A stretch of 64,000 nt of DNA from Virgisporangium aurantiacum (GTDB lineage Bacteria; Actinomycetota; Actinomycetes; Mycobacteriales; Micromonosporaceae). Under the pieces are notes generated by a model that saw only the letters and a list, made by a program, of their open reading frames with translations, did not search any database and was not told the origin of the DNA. The stretch is from assembly GCF_016863635.1 (NCBI RefSeq), contig NZ_BOPG01000003.1:186001-250000 (forward strand). Reading direction: 5' to 3'. A program made the translations under genes and the position numbers. Within the stretch, counting starts at the first letter, position 1, and each line of letters opens with the position of its first letter. Of the stretch, positions 48,141 through 56,520 are shown one piece after another.

Positions 48141-49421
48141 GTGGTCAAGGTGACGGTTGCATCCGCAGGTGACGAGCCACCCGAGGTCGGTCCGGAGACC
48201 CCGGGCGATGAGGCCGCGCCCGAAGCGGTGCTGCTGCTCGCTCCCCGTGACGGAACCCCGACACCCATCACCACCGAAGCTGAGCTCGCGGCCGCCGCCG
48301 CGCGGTTCGCCGCCGGCACCGGGCCGGTCGCGGTCGACGCCGAGCGGGCGTCCGGCTACCGGTACACCCACCGGGCGTACCTGGTGCAGTTGCGCCGCGA
48401 GGGTGCCGGCACGGTCATGGTCGATCCGCTGCCCTTCGCCGATTTGTCGGTGCTCCAGGCGGCGATCGTCGACTCCGAGTGGATCCTGCACGCCGCCAGC
48501 CAGGACCTGCCCTGCCTCGCCGAGTTGAAGCTGCTGCCCGGCCGGCTGTTCGACACCGAACTCGCCGCCCGGCTGTGCGGGATGGAACGGGTCGGGCTCG
48601 CGGCGCTCACCGAGAACCTGCTCGGGTACCGGCTGGAGAAGCACCACTCGGCGGCCGACTGGTCCACCCGGCCGCTGCCCGCCTCGTGGCTCGCCTACGC
48701 CGCGCTCGACGTGGAACTGCTGCTCGAGTTGCGCGAGATCCTCGGTGACGAGCTGGAGAAGCAGGGCAAGGCGGAGTGGGCGGCGCAGGAGTTCGCGGCG
48801 CTGGCCGCCTCGGCCGGTGCGCCGCCGCGGCAGCGGGCCGATCCGTGGCGCCGCACGTCGGGCATCCACCGGGTGCGTGGGGCCCGGGCGCTGGCCCGGG
48901 TGCGCGCCCTGTGGCAGGCCCGCGACCAGATCGCGTCGCGCCGCGACGTGAGCCCGGGCCGGGTGCTCGCCGACGCCGCGATCGTCGCGGCGGCCGAGAG
49001 CGATCCCATGGACGAGCGGACGCTGCTGCAGATCACCGGCTTCGGCGGCCGCTCGGTGCGGCGGCTCGCCGGCGTATGGCTCGACGCGTTGTCGGCGGCC
49101 CGGGCGTTGCCCGAGTCGGCGCTGCCGGTGTCGCCGCCCGCCGACGGCCCGCCGCCGCCGCACCGCTGGGCCGAACGCGACCCGGTGGCCGCCGGACGGC
49201 TGGCCCGGTCCCGCGCGGTGGTGGCCGACCTGTCGGCGACCCACCTCCTGCCGCCGGAGAACATCCTGGCGCCCGACCTGGTGCGCCGGCTGGCCTGGAC
49301 GCCGCCCCGCCCGCCCACCGCCGAATCGGTCACCGTGGTGCTCCGCGCCCTGGGCGCCCGCCCGTGGCAGACCGACCTGACCGCCGACCGGCTCGCGGAG
49401 GCCCTCAACCCGCCGGCATAA
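48141..49421 (+). CDS. rnd: Ribonuclease D (DEDD exonuclease with HRDC domain)
   Basis: About 426 residues. The 3'-5' exonuclease domain has Exo I VAVDAERASGYRY (Asp and Glu), Exo II LHAASQDLPCL and Exo III SWLAYAALDVELLLEL (Tyr and Asp). An HRDC nucleic-acid-binding domain follows near 240-310 (ARALARVRALWQARDQIA). It would trim 3' ends of structured RNAs such as tRNA precursors. The start is uncertain: GTG 48141, GTG 48150 and TTG 48126 are in frame with no convincing ribosome binding site. Divergent from the protease gene, with a 220-base gap. Confidence 0.92.
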   Translation: MVKVTVASAGDEPPEVGPETPGDEAAPEAVLLLAPRDGTPTPITTEAELAAAAARFAAGTGPVAVDAERASGYRYTHRAYLVQLRREGAGTVMVDPLPFADLSVLQAAIVDSEWILHAASQDLPCLAELKLLPGRLFDTELAARLCGMERVGLAALTENLLGYRLEKHHSAADWSTRPLPASWLAYAALDVELLLELREILGDELEKQGKAEWAAQEFAALAASAGAPPRQRADPWRRTSGIHRVRGARALARVRALWQARDQIASRRDVSPGRVLADAAIVAAAESDPMDERTLLQITGFGGRSVRRLAGVWLDALSAARALPESALPVSPPADGPPPPHRWAERDPVAAGRLARSRAVVADLSATHLLPPENILAPDLVRRLAWTPPRPPTAESVTVVLRALGARPWQTDLTADRLAEALNPPA

Positions 49422-49503
49422 GTGAGGGGGAGCACCGGCGCGGAGACGCTACTCACGGGTAACATGGCGGAAAGGTCATGTAGTCCGCTACAGGAGGCTC
49501 TCC

Positions 49504-50703
49504 GTGCCCCGTCCCTCCCGAGACGTCGTCTTCGTCGACGGCGTCCGCACGCCGTTCGGCAAGGCCGGCGGCATGTACGCCAACACCAGAGCCGATGATC
49601 TGGTCATCCGGTGCATCCGTGAACTGCTGCGGCGGCACCCCGAACTGCCACCCGAGCGGGTCGACGAGGTGGCCGTCGCCGCCACCACGCAGATCGGCGA
49701 CCAGGGCCTGACCATCGGCCGCACCGCCGCGCTGCTCGCCGGCCTGCCGAAGAGCGTCCCCGGCTTCGCGATCGACCGCATGTGCGCCGGCGCGATGACC
49801 GCGGTCACCACCGTGGCCGGCGGCATCGCGATGGGCGCCTACGACGTCGCGATCGCCGGCGGCGTCGAGCACATGGGCCGGCACCCGATGGGTGAGGGCG
49901 TCGACCCGAACCCGCGCATCCTCGCCGAGAAGCTGGTCGACCCGTCCGCGCTGGTGATGGGCTCGACCGCCGAGAACCTGCACGATCAGCTGCCGAACAT
50001 CACCCGCGAGCGGGCCGACCGGTTCGGTCTCGCCTCGCAGCAGAAGACGAAGGCCGCCTACGAGGCCGGCAAGCTGCAGCCCGACCTGGTGCCGGTCGCC
50101 ACCCGCGACCCGGAGACGGGCTGGGGCCTGGCCACGATCGACGAGGCGCCGCGCCCCGACACGGCCCTGGAGAAGATGGCGACGCTGCGCACGCCGTTCC
50201 GGCCGCACGGGCGGGTCACGGCGGGCAACGCCGCCGGCCTGAACGACGGCGCCACGGCCTGCCTGCTGGCGGCCGAGGACGTGGCCGTGGAACTCGGGCT
50301 GCCGATCGCCATGCGGATGGTCAGTTACGGCTTCGTCGGCGTCGAGCCGGAGGTGATGGGCGTCGGGCCCATCCCGTCCACCGAAAAGGCCCTCACGAAG
50401 GCCGGCCTCACCATCGGCGACATCGGCCTGTTCGAGCTGAACGAGGCGTTCGCCGTGCAGGTGCTGGCGTTCCTCGACCACTTCGGCATCGCCGACGACG
50501 ACCCGCGGGTCAACCCGTGGGGCGGCGCGATCGCGGTCGGGCACCCGCTGGCCAGCTCCGGCGTGCGGCTGATGACCCAGCTGTCCCGCCACTTCGCCGA
50601 GCACCCCGAGGTGCGTTACGGCCTCACCGCGATGTGCATCGGCATCGGCATGGGCGGCACCGTGATCTGGGAGAACCCGAACTGGAAGGGCGAGAGCAAG
50701 TGA
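49504..50703 (+). CDS. fadA: Thiolase (acetyl-CoA acyltransferase)
   Basis: A protein of 399 residues that performs the thiolytic step of fatty-acid beta-oxidation. The acyl-accepting cysteine is in AIDRMCAGAMTAV (near 93). The C-terminal catalytic motifs are NEAFAVQVL, GGAIAVGHPLASSG (His) and AMCIGIGMGG (Cys). GTG start fixed by AGGAGG seven bases upstream. Its TGA overlaps the next GTG (GTGA), so thiolase and the hydratase/dehydrogenase are coupled as an FadAB trifunctional pair. Confidence 0.95.
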   Translation: MPRPSRDVVFVDGVRTPFGKAGGMYANTRADDLVIRCIRELLRRHPELPPERVDEVAVAATTQIGDQGLTIGRTAALLAGLPKSVPGFAIDRMCAGAMTAVTTVAGGIAMGAYDVAIAGGVEHMGRHPMGEGVDPNPRILAEKLVDPSALVMGSTAENLHDQLPNITRERADRFGLASQQKTKAAYEAGKLQPDLVPVATRDPETGWGLATIDEAPRPDTALEKMATLRTPFRPHGRVTAGNAAGLNDGATACLLAAEDVAVELGLPIAMRMVSYGFVGVEPEVMGVGPIPSTEKALTKAGLTIGDIGLFELNEAFAVQVLAFLDHFGIADDDPRVNPWGGAIAVGHPLASSGVRLMTQLSRHFAEHPEVRYGLTAMCIGIGMGGTVIWENPNWKGESK

Positions 50704-52760
50704 CCTCAGAGGTAGTCACCAAGTCGCTGCTGCGCTTCGTCACCCTGCCGGGTCTTCCGCGCCCGGCGGCGCTGATCACCCTCGACAACGGCCACGACCA
50801 CACCAAGCCGAACACGTTCGGCCCCGACGGCCTGCGCAGCCTCGACGCCGCGCTCGACGAGGCGTTCGCGGCCGACCCGTCGTTCATCGCCGTGACCGGC
50901 AAGCCGTACATCTTCGCGGTCGGCGCCGACATCACGTTGATGCCCGGCGTCACCGAGCGCGACCAGGCGCTGCAGATGGCGCAGGGCGGCCACAAGATCT
51001 TCGCGCGGGTCAGGGAGTCGACGATCCCGACGTTCGCGTTCGTCAACGGCGCTGCGATGGGTGGCGGCCTGGAACTGGCGCTGCAGTGCCACTACCGCAC
51101 GATCAGCGGCGGTGCGGCGGCCCTGGCGCTGCCGGAGGTCTCGCTCGGGCTGGTGCCCGGCTGGGGCGGCACGCAACTGCTGCCGAACCTGATCGGCGTC
51201 GCCGAGGCGGCGATGGTGATCCTGCAGAACCCGCTCACGCAGAAGACGCTGAAGCCGGCGGCCGCGGTCAAGATGGGCCTCGGCGACGTCCTCCTGGAGC
51301 CGGCCGACTTCCTGGAGCGGTCGCTGGAGTGGGCGGCCGGGGTCGTCCGCGGCGAGATCACCGTCGAGCGCAAGGCCGTCGAGACCAAGGACTGGGACGC
51401 CGTCATCGAGTTCGCCCGCGCGACGCTCGACGAGCGCCTGCACGGCGCGATGCCGTCGGCGAACCGTGCGCTCGATCTTCTCGCACAGGCAAAGGGCGGG
51501 GTGACGCCCGCAGGACTGGCCGCCGAGACCGAGGCGATCGCCGACCTGGTGATGAGCGAGGAGCTGCGCAGCAGCCTGTACTCGTTCGACCTGGTCCAGC
51601 GGCGGGCCAAGCGCCCGGCCGGCGCGCCCGACAAGCAGTTGGCCCGGCCGGTCACCAAGGTCGGCATCGTCGGTGCCGGGCTCATGGCGTCGCAACTGGC
51701 GCTGCTGTTCGCGCGCCGGCTCGAGGTGCCGGTGGTGCTCACCGACCTCGACCAGGAGCGCGTCGACAAGGGCGTCGGGTACGTCCGCGCCGAGATCGAC
51801 AAGCTGGTCGGCAAGGGGCGGCTGCCCGAGCGCACCGCCGCCAAGCTGCGGGCGCTGGTCTCCGGCACCACCGACAAGACCGCGTTCGCCGACGCCGACT
51901 TCGTGATCGAGGCGGTCTTCGAGGACCTGAAGATCAAGAAGCAGGTCTGGGCCGAGATCGAGACGATCGTGCGCGAGGACTGCGTCCTGGCCACGAACAC
52001 GTCGAGCCTGTCGGTCACCGACATGGCCGCCGACCTGGCCCACCCGGAGCGGGTGGTCGGGTTCCACTTCTTCAACCCCGTCGCCGTCCTGCCGCTCCTG
52101 GAGATCGTGCGGGCGACCCGCACCGACGACGCGACCCTGGCCACCGCGGTGGCCGTCGCCAAGCAGCTGCGGAAGTCGGCGGTGCTGGTGAAGGACGCGC
52201 CGGCGTTCGTGGTGAACCGCCTGCTCACCCGGTTCCTGAGCGAGGTGTACAAGGCGATCGACGTCGGCACGCCGGTCGACGTGGCCGACAGCGCGCTCGA
52301 CCCGCTGGGCCTGCCGATGCGGCCGCTGGCGCTGCTGCAACTGGTCGGGCCGGCGGTGGCGCTGCATGTGGCCGAGGTGATGCACGCGGCGTTCCCCGAC
52401 CGGTACGGCGTCAGCGGCAACCTGGTGACGCTGGTCCAGAACGGGCGCACCAGCTTCTACGACGCCGACGGGAAGATCGACCCGTCGGCCGTGGAACTGC
52501 TGTCGGTCGGCAACGCGCCGCTCACGGCGGAGGAACTGCGGCAGCGGGCCCTCGACGCACTGGCCCAGGAGGTGCGGCTGATGCTCGACGAGGGCGTCGT
52601 GGCCGAGCCGCAGGACATCGACCTGTGCCTGCTCCTCGGCGCCGGCTGGCCGTTCCACCTGGGCGGCATCACGCCCTACCTGGACCGGGCCGGCACCAGC
52701 GAGCGGGTCACCGGCAGCCGGTTCCTGCCGCGCGGGGTCGCCAGCCTGCCAGAATTGTGA
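50700..52760 (+). CDS. fadB: Enoyl-CoA hydratase / 3-hydroxyacyl-CoA dehydrogenase fusion
   Basis: A bifunctional protein of 686 residues. The N-terminal crotonase domain has the oxyanion loop AVGADITLM, NGAAMGGGLELALQCHYR and EVSLGLVPGWGGTQ with the catalytic glutamates. The NAD-binding domain begins at KVGIVGAGLMASQLALL (near 325; Ala-Ser where Gly-x-Gly is usual, so one glycine is replaced). The dehydrogenase has NTSSLSV, GFHFFNPVAVLPLLEI with the catalytic histidine, and FVVNRLLTRF. It catalyses hydration and oxidation in beta-oxidation. GTG overlapping the fadA stop. Confidence 0.95.
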   Translation: MTSEVVTKSLLRFVTLPGLPRPAALITLDNGHDHTKPNTFGPDGLRSLDAALDEAFAADPSFIAVTGKPYIFAVGADITLMPGVTERDQALQMAQGGHKIFARVRESTIPTFAFVNGAAMGGGLELALQCHYRTISGGAAALALPEVSLGLVPGWGGTQLLPNLIGVAEAAMVILQNPLTQKTLKPAAAVKMGLGDVLLEPADFLERSLEWAAGVVRGEITVERKAVETKDWDAVIEFARATLDERLHGAMPSANRALDLLAQAKGGVTPAGLAAETEAIADLVMSEELRSSLYSFDLVQRRAKRPAGAPDKQLARPVTKVGIVGAGLMASQLALLFARRLEVPVVLTDLDQERVDKGVGYVRAEIDKLVGKGRLPERTAAKLRALVSGTTDKTAFADADFVIEAVFEDLKIKKQVWAEIETIVREDCVLATNTSSLSVTDMAADLAHPERVVGFHFFNPVAVLPLLEIVRATRTDDATLATAVAVAKQLRKSAVLVKDAPAFVVNRLLTRFLSEVYKAIDVGTPVDVADSALDPLGLPMRPLALLQLVGPAVALHVAEVMHAAFPDRYGVSGNLVTLVQNGRTSFYDADGKIDPSAVELLSVGNAPLTAEELRQRALDALAQEVRLMLDEGVVAEPQDIDLCLLLGAGWPFHLGGITPYLDRAGTSERVTGSRFLPRGVASLPEL

Positions 52761-52812
52761 AGAAAGTCCGACATTGCGGCAAATAGCTGAATAAGAGTCG
52801 CGAATCGTCCTA

Positions 52813-52849
52813 GTCTTCCCCCCGGTAGTCGTCCAACGGGGGGAAAGAC
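52813..52849 (+). promoter_or_regulatory. Leader hairpin enclosing the ribosome binding site of the M23 peptidase
   Basis: GTCTTCCCCCCG pairs with CGGGGGGAAAGAC (12 pairs, one bulged A) around a 12-base loop. The right arm contains the purine-rich GGGGGGAAAG that should serve as ribosome binding site for the ATG at 52851. Sequestration would limit translation until the stem opens. TAGTCT (52811-52816) is a possible -10 element overlapping the left arm, in which case the arm may be only partly transcribed. Confidence 0.5.
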
Positions 52850-52850
52850 G

Positions 52851-53672
52851 ATGACACGAGGCCGCCTTTTCGCAGCTTCGATCTGGTTACTCACCACTGT
52901 CACCGTGGCCGGGGTGGGCGCCGTCACCGGCGTCCGCCCCGCCGCCGCGAGCATCACGGCGACGGTCAACTCGCCCGGGTCGAATCTCAACGTGCGCACC
53001 GGCCCGGCCCGCTGGTATCCGCGGGTCGGCCGGCTCAGCCACGGCACGGCCCTGAACCCGGTGTGCCAGGAGCAGGGCGAGTTCGTCGCCGGCACCGAGC
53101 GCGACACGAACATGTGGGACCGCCTGGCCGACGGCAGGTACGTCCACGACGGGCACGTGCGGCGGAGCGGGTCGCTGCCCCGGTGCCCGGCCGCGGTGAA
53201 CGCGCCGCACCTCGAGTGGACCCACCCGCTCCCGGGCTTCCCGGCGCAGGGCGGGTTCCGCACCGCCGCGCGTCCGACCCACCGCGGCGTCGACCTCATG
53301 TCGTTCCGGGGCACGCCGATCCACGCCGCCGCCGAGGGCACCATCGCCGAGGTGGTGTGCAACATCCAGGCCGGCGGCAGCTGCGACGTCAACGGTTCGC
53401 CGCAGTCGCGGGGGTGCGGCTGGTACGTCAAGATCGCGCATCCGGGCAAGGTGGCCACGCTGTACTGCCACATGATGAGCAAGCCGCCGGTCACTGTCGG
53501 TCAGAAGGTGAAGGCCGGCCAGGTCATCGGCTACGTCGGTAGCTCGGGCCGGTCGTCGTTCCCGCATCTGCACTTCGAGGTACATGTGAACGCGCCTCCG
53601 ACGTCGGACCTCACGGCGGTCGACCCGATCGCGTTCATGCAGTCGGTCGGGGCGCCCATGCCCCGAGCCTGA
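52851..53672 (+). CDS. Secreted M23 (LytM) family peptidase with SH3-like domain
   Basis: A protein of 273 residues. Signal peptide to about residue 34 (IWLLTTVTVAGVGAVTGVRPAAA), then a bacterial SH3-like domain (LNVRTGPARWYPRVGRL) and a LytM zinc endopeptidase domain. Zinc ligands are in THRGVDLMS (HxxxD) and FPHLHFEVHVN (HxH), with the extra histidine in LYCHMMSK. It would cut peptidoglycan cross-bridges or a related glycine- or peptide-containing wall polymer. Four cysteines in the catalytic half may form disulfides. Own promoter and a leader hairpin upstream, terminator hairpin after the stop. Confidence 0.92.
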   Translation: MTRGRLFAASIWLLTTVTVAGVGAVTGVRPAAASITATVNSPGSNLNVRTGPARWYPRVGRLSHGTALNPVCQEQGEFVAGTERDTNMWDRLADGRYVHDGHVRRSGSLPRCPAAVNAPHLEWTHPLPGFPAQGGFRTAARPTHRGVDLMSFRGTPIHAAAEGTIAEVVCNIQAGGSCDVNGSPQSRGCGWYVKIAHPGKVATLYCHMMSKPPVTVGQKVKAGQVIGYVGSSGRSSFPHLHFEVHVNAPPTSDLTAVDPIAFMQSVGAPMPRA

Positions 53673-53699
53673 CTACATTCCGTGAAAATCGTCGAACCA

Positions 53700-53739
53700 G
53701 ACCCGCCCCCCGGCCGTATATCAGGCCGTGGGGCGGGTC
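53700..53739 (+). terminator. Hairpin terminator after the M23 peptidase gene
   Basis: Perfect 10-base stem GACCCGCCCC / GGGGCGGGTC with an inner apical hairpin containing GGCCGTATATCAGGC (53712-53726). No U-tract. The apical sequence differs at one of 15 positions from that in the terminator at 15140-15180. Confidence 0.75.
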
Positions 53740-54004
53740 CACGCTTGGCAACAGCGGCTAAAATAGGTATTCAACGATCTTCGCTGGTCCCTCCCTCAGT
53801 CACCGACACGGCATTTACCGCCGGCACTCACATGCGGCACTTACACGCACAGTGCACGATGATTGGAGGCGCAACCTGTGGGATCACCCGGGAGTCGGAC
53901 GTGACGTCTGGGCCATCGTGTCCGTAATATGCCCAGGGGGTGCGCGAACGGGCGAAGTCCGTTGCCACCCCTTACCCTGCAGTGCGCACAGGAGGCGGTG
54001 ATAG
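53740..54004 (+). other. Intergenic region before the GTPase gene
   Basis: About 265 bases, locally AT-richer than its surroundings (for example CTAAAATAGGTATTC near 53758). I see no RNA gene or conserved coding frame. It ends with AGGAGG (53990-53995), nine bases before the GTPase ATG, so the promoter of that gene must lie here, but no convincing hexamers stand out. A short open frame over 53682-53927 crosses the terminator and is not believable. Confidence 0.6.
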
Positions 54005-54568
54005 ATGGGGCCCATGCCTGCCAACCGGCCGCCCGTCCCTAAGGCACTGAAGATCCTTGTGGCCGGAGCATTTGGTGTCGGAAAGACGACACTTGTCGGT
54101 GCGGTCAGCGAGATTTACCCGCTGAACCTCCTCGGGATGACCGAGGATGCGCCGACGCCGGTCGATCTCGGACGGATCACGGTCGACCACGACATCGTGG
54201 TCTACCTCTTCGGTGCTCCCGAACTCGACCATCCCACCCTGCCCAACCCCGAACAGATCTGGGTCATGTGGGACGAGTTGGCAACGGGAGCGCTCGGCGC
54301 TGTGGTGCTGGCCGACATCCACCACCTCGCCGACTGCACGGTCGCCGTCGACTACTTCCGCCGTCTCCGGATTCCGTTCCTGGTGGCGGTCAACAGCTTC
54401 GACGGCAAGTACTACTACAGCGCCTCGCAGGTCCGTAACGCGATGGATCTCGATCCGTTCGTTCCGGTGGTCATGTGCGACCCGCGCGACCGACACTCGG
54501 TCAAGGGCGTGCTCGTCTCGCTCGTCGAGCACGTGATCTGGACCCCCCGCCTGCCTTCCTGGAACTGA
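54005..54568 (+). CDS. Orphan, degenerate CvnD-type small GTPase
   Basis: A protein of 187 residues related to CvnD GTPases of actinobacterial conservons. The P-loop is intact (VAGAFGVGKTT, 19-29), as are VDLGRITVDHDIVVYLFG, MWDELATGALGAVVLAD and the guanine-specificity-like AVNSFDG near 128. Two regions differ from family members I know. The stretch after the P-loop that normally holds switch I (with a VGVDDTS/TTTTVAMDFG-like run) is much shorter. The switch II FGTPGQDR is replaced by FGAPELDHPTLPNPEQ, with an insertion and loss of the Gly-Gln. It may bind nucleotide without normal hydrolysis. No cvnA, B or C genes are nearby. Confidence 0.85.
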   Translation: MGPMPANRPPVPKALKILVAGAFGVGKTTLVGAVSEIYPLNLLGMTEDAPTPVDLGRITVDHDIVVYLFGAPELDHPTLPNPEQIWVMWDELATGALGAVVLADIHHLADCTVAVDYFRRLRIPFLVAVNSFDGKYYYSASQVRNAMDLDPFVPVVMCDPRDRHSVKGVLVSLVEHVIWTPRLPSWN

Positions 54569-55771
54569 CTAGCCGGCTCCCGGCACCGCCGCCGTCCCCG
54601 TGAGAACCGGGGTGGTGGCGGCGGCCGGGAGTCTCGCTATCACCTCGAGCCCGCCGCCGGCCCGCGCCACCGCGCTCACCGTGCCGCCGTGCGCCTCGCA
54701 CACGGCCCGCACGATCGACAGCCCGAGACCCGAACCGCGCGCACCGGTGCGTTCCCGCCCGCCCCGCCGGAACGGCTCGAACAGCGCCGGCACGTCGGCC
54801 GGATCCACCTCGAACCCGGTATTGCCCACCACCAGCCACGAGTGCGTGGCGTCGCTGCCGGTGCGCACCCACAGCCGTCCGTGCAGGTGGTTGTAGCGCA
54901 CCGCGTTCTCGATCAGGTTGCCGGCCAGCCGTTCCAGCAGGCTCGAGTCGCCGACCACCGGCGCCGACGACAGGTCCTGCTGCACCTCGATGCTGGTGCG
55001 CCGCATCTCCGGCCCGACCGCCGACAGCGCCGCCGCCGCACCGGCGGCCAGGTCGGCGGGCAGCTTCCGGGCCAGCCGCCGGCCGGCCTGCGCCTCGGTG
55101 CGCGCCAACAGGAGCAGCGCGTCCACCAACGCGTTCGCCCGGATCGACGCGTCGCGGACCACGGTGCCCATCCGCCGGTACTCGGTGACGTCGGCCTCCG
55201 CGTCGCCGAGGGTCACCTCGACCTCGGTGCGCATCACCGCCAGCGGCGTCCGGAGCTCGTGCGACGCGTTCGCGACGAACCGTTTCTGGGTGTCGAACGC
55301 GGCGGCGATCCGGTCGAGCATCGCGTCGAACGTGTCGGCCAGTTCGGCGACCTCGTCCTCCGGGCCGGTGTAGCTGATCCGCTGGTCGAGCGTCTCGCCG
55401 GAGAGCCGCCGCGCGGTGGTGGTGACGCGGTGCAGCGGCCGGAGCGCCCGGCCGGCCAGCACGTACCCGGCCGCCACGCCGAGGCCCGTGGTGGCCACCA
55501 GGGCGACCGCGCCGAACGCCAGCGTCTCCCGCTTGGCGGCGCGGGCGCGCTCGCGCTGCCAGGTCGACGCGTCGACCTTGCTCCCGTCGGAGCGCACCAG
55601 CATGGTGCCGTCCGGCGGACGGTTCGCGTCGACGGCCTTGCCGACGATCAGCCACGCCAGCAGCACCAGGAACGCGCCGCCGACGAACAGGAGGATGCCG
55701 GCGAGCATGGCCAGCCGCAGGCGCAGGGTCAGCCGCAGCTTGCCCGGCCCACGGGCGTCGTAAAGGGTCAT
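54569..55771 (-). CDS. Sensor histidine kinase
   Basis: A protein of 400 residues. Two transmembrane helices (RLAMLAGILLFVGGAFLVLL near 20-40; LAFGAVALVATTGLGVAAGYV near 84-105) enclose a short, about 45-residue, extracytoplasmic loop. HAMP, then the H-box FVANASHELRTPLAV, N-box NLIENAVRYN, a G1 region VVGNTGFEV (Asn-Thr-Gly instead of Asp-x-Gly), F-box LFEPFRR and G2 GSGLGLSIV. ATG 55771 with GAAGG upstream is chosen; GTG 55795 is an alternative. Last gene after the response regulator, 63 bases apart. Confidence 0.93.
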   Translation of the reverse strand: MTLYDARGPGKLRLTLRLRLAMLAGILLFVGGAFLVLLAWLIVGKAVDANRPPDGTMLVRSDGSKVDASTWQRERARAAKRETLAFGAVALVATTGLGVAAGYVLAGRALRPLHRVTTTARRLSGETLDQRISYTGPEDEVAELADTFDAMLDRIAAAFDTQKRFVANASHELRTPLAVMRTEVEVTLGDAEADVTEYRRMGTVVRDASIRANALVDALLLLARTEAQAGRRLARKLPADLAAGAAAALSAVGPEMRRTSIEVQQDLSSAPVVGDSSLLERLAGNLIENAVRYNHLHGRLWVRTGSDATHSWLVVGNTGFEVDPADVPALFEPFRRGGRERTGARGSGLGLSIVRAVCEAHGGTVSAVARAGGGLEVIARLPAAATTPVLTGTAAVPGAG

Positions 55772-55834
55772 GACTCTGCCTTCGAAATCCCGCACAAGAA
55801 CGCGGTCATGCCCGCCTCCGCTTCGCTACGGCAG

Positions 55835-56494
55835 TCATGACCGCAGCCGGTACCCGGCGCCCACCACGGTTTCTATCAGCGGTGGCTCGCCGAGCTTCTT
55901 GCGCAACGTCATCATGGTCACCCGCACCGTGGTCGTGAACGGATCGGCGTTGGCGTCCCAGACCCGCTCCAGCAGTTCCTCGCTGGAGACCACGGCGGGA
56001 TGCGCCTTGAGCAGCTCCTCCAACAGGCCGAACTCCTTGCGGGTCAGGTCGAGCGGCTTGCCGCCGCGCTCCACCGTGCGCCGGCCCTGGTCGAGCACCA
56101 GGTCACCGATCGCGAGCACCGGCGGCGCCGCCGGGGTGGCCCGCCGGCCGAGCGCCTGCACCCGCGCCACCAGCTCGTCGAACGCGAACGGCTTGGGCAG
56201 GTAGTCGTCGGCGCCCAGCTGGAGGCCCTCGACCCGGTCGGCGACGCTGCCGCTCGCGGTGAGCATCAGCACCCGGGTGAGCGCGCCCGACTCGACGAGC
56301 GCGGCGCAGATGTCGTCGCCGTGCATGCCGGGCAGGTCGCGGTCGAGCACCACCACGTCGTAGCGGGTGACCATGGCCAGCTCGTGCCCCTCCGAGCCGT
56401 TGTAGGAGACGTCGACCGCCATGCCGTGCCGGCGTAGCCCCCGGGCAATCGCGTCGGCCAGGTTCCGCTCGTCTTCGACCACCAGTACCCGCAT
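55835..56494 (-). CDS. OmpR/PhoB-family response regulator
   Basis: A protein of 219 residues. The receiver domain has the acidic pocket VVEDERN, the phosphoacceptor aspartate in VVVLDRDLPGMHGD (near 51), the MLTASG threonine and the PKPFAF lysine. The C-terminal winged helix includes LTRKEFGLLEELL, DPFTTTVRVTMMTLRKKL and VVGAGYRLR. ATG 56494 is chosen since the receiver fold begins there; longer readings run into the propeller gene. Partner of the kinase at 54569. It follows the propeller genes by 26 bases. Confidence 0.94.
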   Translation of the reverse strand: MRVLVVEDERNLADAIARGLRRHGMAVDVSYNGSEGHELAMVTRYDVVVLDRDLPGMHGDDICAALVESGALTRVLMLTASGSVADRVEGLQLGADDYLPKPFAFDELVARVQALGRRATPAAPPVLAIGDLVLDQGRRTVERGGKPLDLTRKEFGLLEELLKAHPAVVSSEELLERVWDANADPFTTTVRVTMMTLRKKLGEPPLIETVVGAGYRLRS

Positions 56495-56520
56495 GCGGCG
56501 ATTATCGACGCCGCCCACCA

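Noticed and set aside
52761..52850. c-di-AMP (ydaO) riboswitch before the M23 peptidase
   Set aside because: The leader is under 90 bases and lacks the conserved ydaO core; only a simple hairpin is present.
53682..53927. Small + strand open frame of about 80 codons after the M23 gene
   Set aside because: It runs through the terminator hairpin, has no ribosome binding site and no recognisable sequence.
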